Assembly: GCF_003025005.1 (NCBI RefSeq)
Contig: NZ_PVSS01000002.1
Coordinates: forward strand, 291,276-355,275
Direction of reading: 5' to 3'
Length of the DNA stretch: 64,000 nt
Source of the DNA: Brumimicrobium mesophilum
GTDB lineage: Bacteria > Bacteroidota > Bacteroidia > Flavobacteriales_D > Crocinitomicaceae
Shown: one piece after another, positions 37,461 to 46,396 of the stretch
Layout: every line of letters starts with the position of its first letter
How positions within the stretch are numbered: position 1 is the stretch's first letter
Made by a program: the position numbers and the translations under genes
The notes under the pieces: generated by a model
Database searches by the model: none
Told to the model about the DNA's origin: nothing
What the model saw: only the letters and a program-made list of their open reading frames with translations

Positions 37461-37659
37461 ATATATTAGGCTCTGCCTTTTTAAGTCATATGACTTATTT
37501 TGAAGTGAGGTATTCCAATAATAAATTAAATTGGGAATAAGTTAAATGAGATCTGTCCACCTATGAATATTGGATTGAATTTTTTTTTCAATTATCAAAC
37601 AGAAAGATTGCAATGAGAGTCACCCTATTTTACTAGAAAAGTCTAATATATAAAATCAA
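37461..37659. other. Intergenic stretch, nothing recognised
   Basis: Between the terminators of the two convergent units I see no gene and no strong motif. Confidence 0.35.
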
Positions 37660-37687
37660 AAAGCTCAAAGATTTCTCTTTGAGCTTT
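37660..37687 (-). terminator. Terminator of the sigma/membrane-protein unit (possibly bidirectional)
   Basis: AAAGCTCAAAG (37660-37670) pairs with CTTTGAGCTTT (37677-37687) around a 6-base loop. On the minus strand it is followed by TTGATTTTATA; it is also flanked by T's on the plus strand. Confidence 0.75.
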
Positions 37688-37833
37688 TCCAAAATCCGTC
37701 GACTGTCGGTAGACTTATCGTACTTTAGTATGAAATTCTATGTTTTCATTTATTCTATTCTATTTCTAATTAAACACCTTGTAAAATCCAGAAATATTTG
37801 AACTTCCCGGTTGTTTGAATTAGAATATTAGAA

Positions 37834-39111
37834 TCAATTATGTAAGATGGTTCCCGCATAAATAGGACGCTCATTCATCTCTGGATTGAAAATTTGAACC
37901 TTCCAAATAAATGACTTGTTACTCGATGTCATTTTCCCAGTTCTTTGATCTTTCCCATCCCAAGCTTCGTCAGCATCAGTTGAAGTAAATACTACACCAT
38001 TATCAATAGGATCAACTATTGTCAATTGGAAACGAACATCTCTCTCTGTTAAAGAATAAGGCATAAATGCTCTGTTTCTTACATCTGAACCATTTGGTTT
38101 GAATGCATCTACAGCCATTAAATTATACTTATCTCTAATTCGTACTATTTTTGAAGTTTCAGATGAGCATCCATTTGCATCTGTAACTTGCAATGAAATC
38201 TGGTATTCACCTTTATCGAAAAAGTTATGTTTCACAATTGCTCCTTCTCTTTGAATATCACCATCAAAATCCCAAGAATAGTTAGCGAAATCTTCATAAG
38301 ATTCGGCAATTACCACAGGCAAACCACCTTCAAAAATATTAGCTTCTAAATTGAAATCTGGAGAAAATGCCTCATGCACCTTTATATACTTCGTTTCAAT
38401 TAGTTCACCTTCTTTGTTTACAAAGTTGATGGAAATAGACTCTTTAACAGTTAATTCAAATGAATTACCACCATTCAACTCAATCCATTCACCATTCCAC
38501 TGGAAACGAACTTTATCATTTTTAAATGAATTCGTGATTTCGACAGTTTCTCCGTAACAGACAATCGCATTAGAGATATGTCCTGCCACATATTGAGTTT
38601 TCTTCGTCAATTTTTCCACTGGAACTATAGGGGGCGTAGGCTGCTCTTCTTTCTTAGGTTCAACTTTTGGTGCATTTTTTTCATTAATTGAAACTTTTTC
38701 TTTCTTAGGCTCTACCTTTATTTGCTCATTAACAACAGGAAGAACTTCTTTTTTCGTTACAATTAAATCTTCAACAACTCCTTCTAAATTATCAGTTGAA
38801 ACACCTTCTTCTTTATTTTGCTCTTCTTGCACAACAGTAATAGGTGATTCCAATTGATCCTCATTTTGAACAACTGCAGTTTCTGTAATCTTTGGCTTAT
38901 TCTCATCATTCCATAAGAAAAAAGAACCTGTAATTACAGCTCCTACCAAAACAGTTGAAAGCACCCATTTAAAGGCACTTGAAATTGCACTACCACCGGC
39001 AGCAGCATTTGCATTTAATTGTGAGTTGACTGCATCCCAAGCTTTAGGATCGTATGCAACTTCATACTCCTCTAAACTACTTTTGAACGCTTTTTCTAAA
39101 TTATCTTTCAT
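37834..39111 (-). CDS. Single-pass membrane protein with PKD-like and type B-like C-terminus, partner of an ECF sigma factor
   Basis: The 425-residue protein starts with a cytoplasmic segment of about 45 residues (DPKAWDAVNSQLNA), has one membrane helix (about 47-67), a Glu/Lys/Pro-rich linker (about 70-165), two Ig/PKD-like beta domains (about 170-335, YSWDFDGD, VTDANGCSSE) and a C-terminal region resembling a gliding-type domain (AVDAFKPNGSDVRN, DEAWDGKDQRTGK). It overlaps the sigma-factor gene by 11 bases. By position and topology it is probably the anti-sigma factor or sensor, with an N-terminal cytoplasmic arm binding the sigma factor. The second such pair at 43 kb shares this arm. No FecR or zinc anti-sigma motif is seen. 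Confidence 0.7.
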   Translation of the reverse strand: MKDNLEKAFKSSLEEYEVAYDPKAWDAVNSQLNANAAAGGSAISSAFKWVLSTVLVGAVITGSFFLWNDENKPKITETAVVQNEDQLESPITVVQEEQNKEEGVSTDNLEGVVEDLIVTKKEVLPVVNEQIKVEPKKEKVSINEKNAPKVEPKKEEQPTPPIVPVEKLTKKTQYVAGHISNAIVCYGETVEITNSFKNDKVRFQWNGEWIELNGGNSFELTVKESISINFVNKEGELIETKYIKVHEAFSPDFNLEANIFEGGLPVVIAESYEDFANYSWDFDGDIQREGAIVKHNFFDKGEYQISLQVTDANGCSSETSKIVRIRDKYNLMAVDAFKPNGSDVRNRAFMPYSLTERDVRFQLTIVDPIDNGVVFTSTDADEAWDGKDQRTGKMTSSNKSFIWKVQIFNPEMNERPIYAGTILHN

Positions 39112-39673
39112 TATCTATATTGATAAATTTTTCGCTTAATATCTTTCTTAAATTTTGCTTTGCTTTAGCTAGGTTTGATTTCGATGTTCCTTCATTGATG
39201 TCTAGAATCTCCGCAATTTCTTTATGCGAATAATTCTCAATCACAAACAAGTTGAAAACAGTTCTATATGCTGGCGACAATTCTTGTATTGCTTCCATGG
39301 CATATTCTGCTTTGATTTTAGTAATATCCTCATCGAAATCATGTTCTTGAACTGAACTTCTGTCATTGAAGACATATTCTTCATCTGTTGAAAAAGGTTG
39401 ACGGTTTCTTTTACGGATAGCATCAATCGATGCATTCACCATAATTCTGCGCACCCAACCTTCAAACGAACCTTTAAAATCAAAATCCCCTAGCTTCTCA
39501 AAGATCTTTATAAAACTCTCCTGAACAACTTCTTGAGCTCTGTCTCGATCTTTCGTATACCGCATACAAACCCCCATCATCTTCCCGTAGAACAATTTAA
39601 ATAACTGCTCCTGAGCACTTCTATCTTGCTCGGCACAGCGTTGAATTAATTCTTTGAGTTCGTCGTTGTTCAC
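39101..39673 (-). CDS. ECF-type RNA polymerase sigma factor (pair A)
   Basis: The 190 residues contain sigma region 2 (about 28-95, RDRAQEVVQESFIKIFEKL, GWVRRIMVNASIDAIRKR) and region 4 (about 125-180, YRTVFNLFVIENYSHKEIAEIL, EGTSKSNLAKAKQNLRK). This is the two-domain layout of ECF sigma factors that read a membrane or envelope signal. It is followed with an 11-base overlap by a single-pass membrane protein, the likely controller. The promoter region upstream has a TATCTTTA box one base off consensus on the minus strand. Target genes are unknown. Confidence 0.9.
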   Translation of the reverse strand: MNNDELKELIQRCAEQDRSAQEQLFKLFYGKMMGVCMRYTKDRDRAQEVVQESFIKIFEKLGDFDFKGSFEGWVRRIMVNASIDAIRKRNRQPFSTDEEYVFNDRSSVQEHDFDEDITKIKAEYAMEAIQELSPAYRTVFNLFVIENYSHKEIAEILDINEGTSKSNLAKAKQNLRKILSEKFINIDNER

Positions 39674-39925
39674 TTTTGTTTCATTTTAAAAACGAATGAT
39701 ATTTACTGGGGTTGCCTAAATAACGTAAAGATATTAAATTGACCTTTTATCCTGTAATTTGTCGACCGCAAAACTAAAAAATTTATGCTTTGAATAAAAT
39801 ACCTATTTAAACATTTCAAATTCGAAGGTTAATTGATAATTATTCCAGATATACTGCTGCTTTTTTTGATTAATTTCTTAATTTCGTGGGCAGAATAATC
39901 TATTAAAAAATAAAATTATACCATA

Positions 39926-40852
39926 ATGAAAGTAACAGTTGTTGGAGCAGGTGCCGTAGGAGCAAGTTGTGCAGAATATATTGCGATGAAGGATTTCGCA
40001 GCAGAAGTTTGCGTGTTAGATATCAAAGAAGGTTTTGCTGAAGGAAAAGCAATGGACTTAATGCAAACTGCCTCATTAAATGGATTTGACACAAAGATTG
40101 TTGGTTCAACTAACGATTATTCAAAAACAGCTAACTCAGATATCGCAGTGATCACTTCAGGTATTCCAAGAAAACCAGGAATGACAAGAGAAGAATTGAT
40201 CGGAACAAATGCAAACATTGTTAAGACTGTTGTTGAACAACTAGTAGCTCATTCACCAAATGTTATCGTTATTGTTGTGAGTAATCCAATGGATACAATG
40301 ACTTACTTAGTACATAAAGCAACAGATATTCCTAAAAACAGAATTATTGGAATGGGTGGAGCTTTGGATAGCGCACGTTTCAAATACAGATTAGCGGAAG
40401 CTTTAGAATGTCCAATTTCTGACGTTGACGGAATGGTAGTTGGTGCACACAGTGACACTGGAATGGTTCCATTAACAAGATTGGCTTCAAGAAACGGAGT
40501 TCCTGTAACTCAATTCTTAAGCGATGAGCAATTGGCTACAGTAGAACAAGAAACACGTGTTGGAGGTGCAACATTAACTAAATTATTAGGTACTTCAGCT
40601 TGGTATGCGCCAGGTGCTGCAGTTTCTGCTTTAGTTCAAGCAATTGCTTGTGACCAAAAGAAAATGTTCCCATGTTCTCTTTACTTAGAAGGTGAATACG
40701 GACAAAACGACATTTGTATGGGAGTTCCAGCATTGATCGGAAGAAACGGAGTTGAAGAAATCGTAGAAATCGAATTATCTGATGACGAAAAAGCCAAATT
40801 TAATGAAGCAGCTGATAAAGTTCGCGATACAAATGGAGCTTTGAGTTTATAA
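39926..40852 (+). CDS. mdh: Malate dehydrogenase
   Basis: The enzyme oxidises malate to oxaloacetate with NAD in the TCA cycle. The 308 residues show the Rossmann motif GAGAVGASCAE (7-17), the adenine-ribose acidic residue near 35, PRKPGMTREEL with substrate arginines, SNPMDTMTYL, and the catalytic His in VGAHSDTGMVP near residue 174. The sequence is of the lactate-dehydrogenase-like malate dehydrogenase type common in Bacteroidota. A perfect terminator follows within 25 bases. Confidence 0.96.
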   Translation: MKVTVVGAGAVGASCAEYIAMKDFAAEVCVLDIKEGFAEGKAMDLMQTASLNGFDTKIVGSTNDYSKTANSDIAVITSGIPRKPGMTREELIGTNANIVKTVVEQLVAHSPNVIVIVVSNPMDTMTYLVHKATDIPKNRIIGMGGALDSARFKYRLAEALECPISDVDGMVVGAHSDTGMVPLTRLASRNGVPVTQFLSDEQLATVEQETRVGGATLTKLLGTSAWYAPGAAVSALVQAIACDQKKMFPCSLYLEGEYGQNDICMGVPALIGRNGVEEIVEIELSDDEKAKFNEAADKVRDTNGALSL

Positions 40853-40874
40853 GATTCAAAATACTTTTATATGG

Positions 40875-40910
40875 AAATGGTTGTTGGAGAAATTCAACAA
40901 CCATTTTTTT
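40875..40910 (+). terminator. Intrinsic terminator of mdh
   Basis: AAATGGTTGTTG (40875-40886) pairs perfectly with CAACAACCATTT (40895-40906), followed by more T's. Confidence 0.92.
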
Positions 40911-40944
40911 ATGGCTTCCACTACTCTAGTAAAAGCCCGGTAAA

Positions 40945-41118
40945 TTGTGTTAATTCCTATTTGGGCGGCTACTCTGGCTTTCTACTTCAATCTTTCACTG
41001 CCAAGTTTACAATTAATCTTCCCAAAGGAGCTTCCGTTAGTCGCTCTTTCGCTACGTTATTTGTAAAAGCTCAGCAGAGAAAGGATTTCCTTGACAATCC
41101 AGGCCGCGGGGTGAATAC
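40945..41118. repeat. GC-richer intergenic element resembling a flavobacterial interspersed repeat
   Basis: The stretch contains GGGCGGCTACTCTGGCTTTC, then TTCAATCTTTCACTGCCAAG, a middle part with CCGTTAGTCGCTC, and AAAGGATTTCC...ACAATCC near its end. It is visibly richer in G and C than its surroundings. From memory it resembles intergenic elements of Flavobacteria that have the frame GCTTTCCGCTACAATC ... AAAGGATTTCCACTGCAATC. I have no search to confirm that. The overlapping small plus-strand frame is not a credible gene because it starts inside the mdh terminator. Confidence 0.45.
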
Positions 41119-41266
41119 ATGAATTAAACATTTAGAAATAAAACTTTCAATACTACTTCATAAGTCAAGCTTCAAGCCCCAATAGCTATAAGCCTAAGAT
41201 TCAAGTGTAACTTTTCAATGGGGAAAATTGTCTTACTACTATAATGGTTCAATAAAAATATTAATT

Positions 41267-41845
41267 ATGAAAACGCTGATCACTGTTACTCTATTCTTTT
41301 TTTGTTGGAATTTATCCATTGGACAAGTAAATTCTACAAAAGACAATTTTGAACGAAATACAATTTATGCAGAGGCATTTGGTCAAGGATTTTGTTGGTC
41401 ATTGAATTATGATCGACTTTTCAATACCGAGAAAAGGTTTATGAATTCGTTTACTGCAGGTTTAGTTTATGTTCCACAGCCTATAGATTTTGGAGATGGG
41501 ATTTATTACGGGATTCCTGTCTCGTATAACTGGTTACTAGGTAAAAAAAGTCATCATTTAGAGTTAGGAATCGGCTTGACATCACTTTTGGTAAATCCAC
41601 ATTCTAATAAAAAGTCAAGTTTCTACGCTTACTTAACTCCTAAAATTGGATATCGTTTTCAAAGACTACAAGGAGGATTGTTTTTCAGAGCTACATTAAC
41701 TCCAATGATAGATATATTGAGTGTGAGCACTAGCAATCTGGGAAATGTAAAAAATCGTAGTTTTTCAACACTAAGCAATGTTGCTGGACTTGGATTTGCG
41801 GCTTTTCCTTGGCCAGGATTGAGTATTGGATACACTTTTAAGTGA
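41267..41845 (+). CDS. Outer-membrane beta-barrel-like protein, unknown function
   Basis: I start at the ATG 41267, where a signal peptide begins (MKTLITVTLFFF, cut after SIGQ at about 20). The mature part of about 170 residues has short amphipathic strands separated by Gly/Asn turns (FCWSLNYDRLF, FTAGLVYVP, LELGIGLTSLL, PKIGYRFQRL) and ends in phenylalanine-lysine (YTFK), as in small barrel proteins. I recognise no specific family. It lies between an intergenic element and the convergent sixA. Confidence 0.65.
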   Translation: MKTLITVTLFFFCWNLSIGQVNSTKDNFERNTIYAEAFGQGFCWSLNYDRLFNTEKRFMNSFTAGLVYVPQPIDFGDGIYYGIPVSYNWLLGKKSHHLELGIGLTSLLVNPHSNKKSSFYAYLTPKIGYRFQRLQGGLFFRATLTPMIDILSVSTSNLGNVKNRSFSTLSNVAGLGFAAFPWPGLSIGYTFK

Positions 41846-42148
41846 CAATCGACAGGCAGCAATACCTTCGATTTTAATATTGATGTAAATGAAATGTATG
41901 TCATCTTCGATATAAGATATAGCAAACAGTCCGCCACAAAGCCTCAATCGTTGTTTATTAAATAAATCTAAAAAACTATATATAAATGAATATAGTGCAA
42001 GTCTGTTTTACAATATTATATGCTATTACATATAATCAAGCAAATAATTCCTGATTCCAACATCTCACGAAGTAAATCATTCCCTTCACGTGTACACTCT
42101 CTCTAAGCTTCAACCTTCTCTCCCTAGGATTTTCTCACAAAACAACCT
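41846..42148. other. Intergenic region between convergent genes
   Basis: I see no gene, no strong terminator and no repeat in this stretch. Confidence 0.35.
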
Positions 42149-42631
42149 TTATTCCACTGGAAAACATTTACTCAACTTCACCCCTGCTCCTAGACTTGTT
42201 TTACTCAATTCATCTATATCTGGAAAGTCGATAACCAAAAATCCACTTGTTGGCAAACTAATTCTTTCATCAAGTAAATAGCAGGCTAAATCAGAAATCC
42301 CTTTATTGTGCCCTATGATTAACACATCATCAGTTGGGTGATTAACATTCCAAATAAAGTTCAATAATTTAGTTCTTTCAGCTAAATACAAATCGTCGAG
42401 AAACTCTAGCTCCTCAACTTCTAAAACTGGAGCGATTATTTGCCAAGTTTCTTTCGTTCTTTGAGATGAAGAAGAAAATACCGTAAATTCATGATTACTG
42501 TATTCGTTTTCTAATCTTTTCTTAACACGTTCAACTTGATTTCTACCTAACTCAGTAAGGCCTCTATCGAAATCTTTTCCTTCTTTTGATTCCTTTTCTG
42601 CATCACCATGTCGAAGTAAATATAATCTCAT
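42149..42631 (-). CDS. SixA-type histidine phosphatase
   Basis: The 160-residue protein belongs to the histidine phosphatase branch of SixA, which in E. coli removes phosphate from histidine of a phosphotransfer protein. The RHG motif is at R7-H8-G9 (LLRHGDAE), the second catalytic region is VLIIGHNKGISDLA (about 102-115), and KERGKE-like KEGKDFDRGLTELG follows the usual SixA pattern. It is cytoplasmic. The physiological target in this organism is not known. Confidence 0.85.
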   Translation of the reverse strand: MRLYLLRHGDAEKESKEGKDFDRGLTELGRNQVERVKKRLENEYSNHEFTVFSSSSQRTKETWQIIAPVLEVEELEFLDDLYLAERTKLLNFIWNVNHPTDDVLIIGHNKGISDLACYLLDERISLPTSGFLVIDFPDIDELSKTSLGAGVKLSKCFPVE

Positions 42632-42792
42632 GAATTCTATTCTTTAATTTGTAAATGGCGAAGTTTCAAAATTTTATTGAATTTTACCAACCTATTCTCT
42701 TAAAATTCCGTTTAAATTAATGAAAAGTGTTCAAATACATTATTCTTATTAATTTGGGGAACAAGGAAAACATAAGAAGAGTCAATAACTAC

Positions 42793-43368
42793 ATGCATAT
42801 AGATGTCAAACTACTCAAGGCTTGCATTAAAAACAAGCGCAAAGCTCAAGAAAAACTCTATGAGGCGTGTTATTTGTTTTTGATTCCTATTTGCAAGCGT
42901 TATCACAATAGTGAGCAAGATGCTCGCTCAGCTTACAATGTGGCTTTTCTAAAAATCATTGATAATTTACACAAACTAGACTTAGAGGAGGTACCTTTCG
43001 CTGCTTGGGCAAAACGTGTGATGACAAATACGCTAATTGACGAATACCGAAAAAACAGAAAATACCGAGAAAGAATTAGTAAAAGAGATCAAGAACGGGA
43101 ATTAGAGTATCATGCTGATGGAATTATAAATGATGCTGAAAGGAACTTCGCCGAAACCAGTATTATGCAATTACTCGAATACCTTAAACCAGCCACAAAA
43201 CGTGTTTTCATTCTTTATGTAATTGAAGGTTATACCCATAAAGAAATTGGTGAAATTATGGATATGTCAGATGGAACTTCAAAATGGCATTTATCCGTTG
43301 CAAGGAAAGAACTTAAAATACTACTCGAAAAACAAGAAAAAATTAAATTGCAGAACTTAGCAATATGA
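42793..43368 (+). CDS. ECF-type RNA polymerase sigma factor (pair B)
   Basis: I start at the ATG 42793 (MHIDVKLLKACIK), because the GTG-started upstream extension lacks sigma-factor character. Region 2 covers about 20-95 (RSAYNVAFLKIIDNLHKL, FAAWAKRVMTNTLIDEYRK) and region 4 about 125-180 (TKRVFILYVIEGYTHKEIGEIM, DGTSKWHLSVARKELK). The region 2 recognition part differs from usual ECF sequences (NSEQDARSAY). The gene overlaps the following membrane-protein gene by 4 bases (ATGA). It is related to the sigma factor of pair A. Confidence 0.88.
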   Translation: MHIDVKLLKACIKNKRKAQEKLYEACYLFLIPICKRYHNSEQDARSAYNVAFLKIIDNLHKLDLEEVPFAAWAKRVMTNTLIDEYRKNRKYRERISKRDQERELEYHADGIINDAERNFAETSIMQLLEYLKPATKRVFILYVIEGYTHKEIGEIMDMSDGTSKWHLSVARKELKILLEKQEKIKLQNLAI

Positions 43369-44630
43369 GTGAAGAAAATAAAAATATAGACCAATTGTTT
43401 CGTGATGCAGCGCAAGCTGAAAAAGCACCGCAATACAATAAAGCATATTGGAATGAAATGAATGCTATGCTTAACGCTAGAGATGCTAGAAAAAAGGCTT
43501 TCTTACTATGGGCTTTTGGAGGTTCTGCAGCTTTTGCTGTGCTCCTGTTTTCATTATTTGCATTAAATATGGACGACTCAACTATCGAACAGCGTTATGC
43601 GAGAGAAGAAGTGAATTTAAATATCGAGAAATTAAATCATGCTAGAATTGAAAATTCTAATCAACAGGAAAACTTGAATATTTCCAATGAATTTAATGCA
43701 GTTGAAAATTCTACAATAAATGATGAATATGAAAGCAAGAATCTTAAAAACAATGTCATTGCGATGAAAGAAAATGGAGAATCTGTGCGCTCTTCAGCTA
43801 AGAAAAGCAAGAATTCAGTAACCTACACTAATACCAATGAATTGAATAATTTAAAATCAGAAACTGAAAACCTTTCACAGCACGCTGATAAGGTATTGGA
43901 TAAAAATTTAAATGCACAATTCAGAACTTCAGCGTTTGAAAAAATCAACTATTCACTTCCATATGAAGAAACGAATCAATTATCACAAAGTAGCTCTGGG
44001 AATATTATTCAATCTACTTCAAATGTTAAAGCACCTATCCGCTACATTTTATACACAAAATTCAATGCGGGATTGATGGAGAATTACAAAACCAGTCGAC
44101 CATTCGAATCTAGATTGTTTGATTTATCTTTAAATTTAGAAATCAATATGAATCACGTTTTGTTGCGTACCGGACTCGGAACACAGCTAACAAGTAACGC
44201 GGATTTAATCGTATCTCAAAGAAAAACAATTAATGGAACAACGGTGATTAACCAGCAAAAGGATTTATCCTACCAGAACTTATTTGACATTTACATTCCA
44301 TTAGAATTTGGTTATGAATTGAACAACACCTCTTTCGGAATTGGTGCTCAAGTGAATTATTTAATGACAACTTCGATGAATTTAAATAATTATGAAAATA
44401 AAATTCTCGTCAATACAACAAGGCAATATGGAAATAGAAATGGTTTGAACAGTTTCTCAACACAAGGATACATTTGGATAGAACAAAGGTTCACTCCAAC
44501 TATTTCTTTAGGGTTAAAAACAGGAACTAATATTTCTGGTAGAATTAAGGATGGTGCTTATTTTAATGAATCTGCAACGACTAATCCAATATATGGACAG
44601 TTATCTCTAAGGATGAATCTATTGAAATAG
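43365..44630 (+). CDS. Single-pass membrane protein with barrel-like C-terminus, partner of ECF sigma factor B
   Basis: The 421 residues start with a cytoplasmic arm of about 45 residues (YNKAYWNEMNAMLNARDARKK), followed by one membrane helix (about 47-67), a long Asn/Ser/Glu-rich linker (about 70-215) and a C-terminal beta-rich domain (about 225-421) that looks like the outer-membrane beta-barrel type (YILYTKFNAGLMENY, LSLNLEINMNHVLLRTGLG, GQLSLRMNLLK). The start codon overlaps the sigma-factor stop. The N-terminal arm and helix resemble those of the pair A partner, so both are probably anti-sigma or signal-transducing proteins of one family with swapped outer domains. Confidence 0.68.
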   Translation: MSEENKNIDQLFRDAAQAEKAPQYNKAYWNEMNAMLNARDARKKAFLLWAFGGSAAFAVLLFSLFALNMDDSTIEQRYAREEVNLNIEKLNHARIENSNQQENLNISNEFNAVENSTINDEYESKNLKNNVIAMKENGESVRSSAKKSKNSVTYTNTNELNNLKSETENLSQHADKVLDKNLNAQFRTSAFEKINYSLPYEETNQLSQSSSGNIIQSTSNVKAPIRYILYTKFNAGLMENYKTSRPFESRLFDLSLNLEINMNHVLLRTGLGTQLTSNADLIVSQRKTINGTTVINQQKDLSYQNLFDIYIPLEFGYELNNTSFGIGAQVNYLMTTSMNLNNYENKILVNTTRQYGNRNGLNSFSTQGYIWIEQRFTPTISLGLKTGTNISGRIKDGAYFNESATTNPIYGQLSLRMNLLK

Positions 44631-44840
44631 TTTGATTTCAAGGTTCCTTATTAATCTTATTTGAATAAAACCTAATAACCGACTTATTCTCAGCTTCATA
44701 TCAAACCAATAATTGAGGTTAAATGAACTCATTTCCATTCCGCACAATATTCTACATTCAAAGCAAAGTAACAGATAGACATCTTAAATTAATATAAAAT
44801 ATTCCTTGTCAAATTCTTATTTCAATAGTACATTTAAGAC

Positions 44841-44868
44841 TTGAAACCACACAGTTACTTTAGTTTCG
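44841..44868 (+). promoter_or_regulatory. Near-consensus promoter (TTG-N17-TAGTTTCG)
   Basis: TTG at 44841-44843, a 17-base spacer and TAGTTTCG at 44861-44868 (one mismatch to TAnnTTTG) lie 35 bases upstream of the ATG of the T9SS protein at 44904. Confidence 0.5.
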
Positions 44869-44903
44869 CGTATTTTTCGTACATTTCATGAAATAAATTC
44901 ATT

Positions 44904-45983
44904 ATGATGAAAGCACTTTTACTCACTTTGATTGTCCTAATTTCTCTAACCTTAAATGGTCAAATCACAATTGATGATTCAGATTTCTTTCAAACAGAAG
45001 ATTCTGTTGGGATTTCGATTTCCGATGATTTAAACATTGATTTTACAACAACTGGAGCTAATTCCAATTGGGATTTTTCAAACCTCACAGCAAGTGAGCA
45101 ACTATTTGAAACCGCACGAAGTTTAACTTCAGGAGGAATAATAATAAATCTACAATTTGGCCCATTTGCCCCGTCGGAATACCAATCTTCCTATTTTCAA
45201 AAATTTGATGGATTACCAATTGACGAAATAACAAGTTTTCTTCCTATTCAAGTTAATTCAGTGAACAGAATGGTGAAACTAAACAGTAATGAATTAACTT
45301 ACCCTGGATTTAGTTTAGAAGCAGAAGGACAATCAATAGGATTTCAAAGTGATACAATCGAAATTGGATATGAATTCCCTCTAAATTTTGGAGATAGTTA
45401 CTCTTCAGTTGGTTATACAGATATTAATTTCTCGCCACTTTACGAAGCAAGGATAAAAATGCATCGCCAAAGGACGAGTACGGTTGATGGTTATGGACAG
45501 TTAACCACACCACATGGAACTTATGACGTTTTGAGAATCCATCATTCCATTGAAGAATTAGATTCTATTTATATCGAATTTGGACCAATTCAACAATGGA
45601 TACCATTTCCAAGAATAACGAGTGAATATGAATGGTGGGCGAAAAACAAGAAAAGACCTGTTTTGAAAATTGAAACTGAAACCCTTTTTGGTGCAGAGAC
45701 ACCAAGTAGAATTTCTTACCTCAATAATCAAGTTGCTCAACTTGAAAAAAATGAACTCGAAACGAAGGTTTACCCTAATCCAAGCAATGGAATTATAAAT
45801 ATTGAGTCTTTAGTCTTGATAAACACCATTAAAGTTTTTAGTACAGACGGAAGAATGGTGTATCAAAAAGCCACATCAGGAACAAATTCAACAATAAACC
45901 TTTCACATTTAACACCTGGAATGTATACCATTCAAGCAATCTCACCAAAAGGTCAAAGTTTTAATCCTATTATCATCAAATAA
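44904..45983 (+). CDS. T9SS type A sorting-domain protein, unknown function
   Basis: The 359-residue protein has a signal peptide (about 1-20, LNGQ; MM start, either ATG possible), a beta-rich N-terminal domain of about 250 residues with no recognised enzyme motif, and a type A C-terminal sorting domain (about 285-359: KVYPNPSNGIINIE, GMYTIQAIS). It should be exported by T9SS and attached to or released from the surface. The region IDFTTTGANSNWDFSNL is typical of such secreted Bacteroidota proteins. RNase P RNA follows it directly. Confidence 0.82.
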   Translation: MMKALLLTLIVLISLTLNGQITIDDSDFFQTEDSVGISISDDLNIDFTTTGANSNWDFSNLTASEQLFETARSLTSGGIIINLQFGPFAPSEYQSSYFQKFDGLPIDEITSFLPIQVNSVNRMVKLNSNELTYPGFSLEAEGQSIGFQSDTIEIGYEFPLNFGDSYSSVGYTDINFSPLYEARIKMHRQRTSTVDGYGQLTTPHGTYDVLRIHHSIEELDSIYIEFGPIQQWIPFPRITSEYEWWAKNKKRPVLKIETETLFGAETPSRISYLNNQVAQLEKNELETKVYPNPSNGIINIESLVLINTIKVFSTDGRMVYQKATSGTNSTINLSHLTPGMYTIQAISPKGQSFNPIIIK

Positions 45984-45987
45984 ACAT

Positions 45988-45995
45988 TAATTTTG
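45988..45995 (+). promoter_or_regulatory. -7 element of rnpB (TAATTTTG)
   Basis: TAATTTTG matches TAnnTTTG and ends 6 bases before the 5' base of the P1 helix of RNase P RNA, the expected distance to a transcription start. Confidence 0.6.
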
Positions 45996-46001
45996 CACAA
46001 A

Positions 46002-46369
46002 AGGCAGATCGTTTGTCGCTGTCTCGATTTAATATCGGGAAAGAGGAAAGTCTGGGCAGTATAGAGCACCGTACTTCTTAACTGGAAGGGTTTCGAGCAA
46101 TCGGAATACAGATAGTGCCACAGAAATAAGTAGCCTAGGAGTCAAATTCTGGGTCATAGTGAAAAGGCGAGGTAAGAGCTCACCGCTTCAATGGTGACAT
46201 TGTTGGCTAGGTAAACCTTACGGACTGAAAGACCATGTAAACCAAGGCTAAAGGGCTGCTCGCTCAACTTGGAGGGTAGGTCGATGGATCCCGAGGGTGA
46301 CTTCGGGACTAGATAAATGACAAACAGCCATCTTCGGATGGTGTACAGGACCCGGCTTATGATTTGCCT
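46002..46369 (+). ncRNA. rnpB: RNase P RNA
   Basis: This is the catalytic RNA that cuts 5' leaders off precursor tRNAs. The 5' AGGCAGATC pairs with the 3' GATTTGCCT to form P1. The conserved 5' core GAGGAAAGTCTGGGC occurs near 46042, AGTGCCACAGAAA near 46114, GGTAAACC near 46211, and the 3' core ACAGGACCCGGCTTAT near 46345 (a bacterial consensus end is ACAGAACCCGGCTTA). The middle GGTGACTTCGGGACTAG region is a typical hairpin. A T run follows the 3' end. About 368 bases is normal for a type A RNA. Confidence 0.95.
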
Positions 46370-46380
46370 TTTTATTTTTT
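46370..46380 (+). terminator. T tract ending rnpB
   Basis: A run of T's with one A follows the P1 helix directly, so P1 itself may serve as the terminator stem. Confidence 0.5.
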
Positions 46381-46396
46381 TTCTTAACTTTGATAT

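Noticed and set aside
40871..41122. An 83-codon plus-strand frame after mdh
   Set aside because: Its start lies inside the stem of the mdh terminator, the rest crosses a GC-richer repeat-like element, and the peptide shows no domain or signal.
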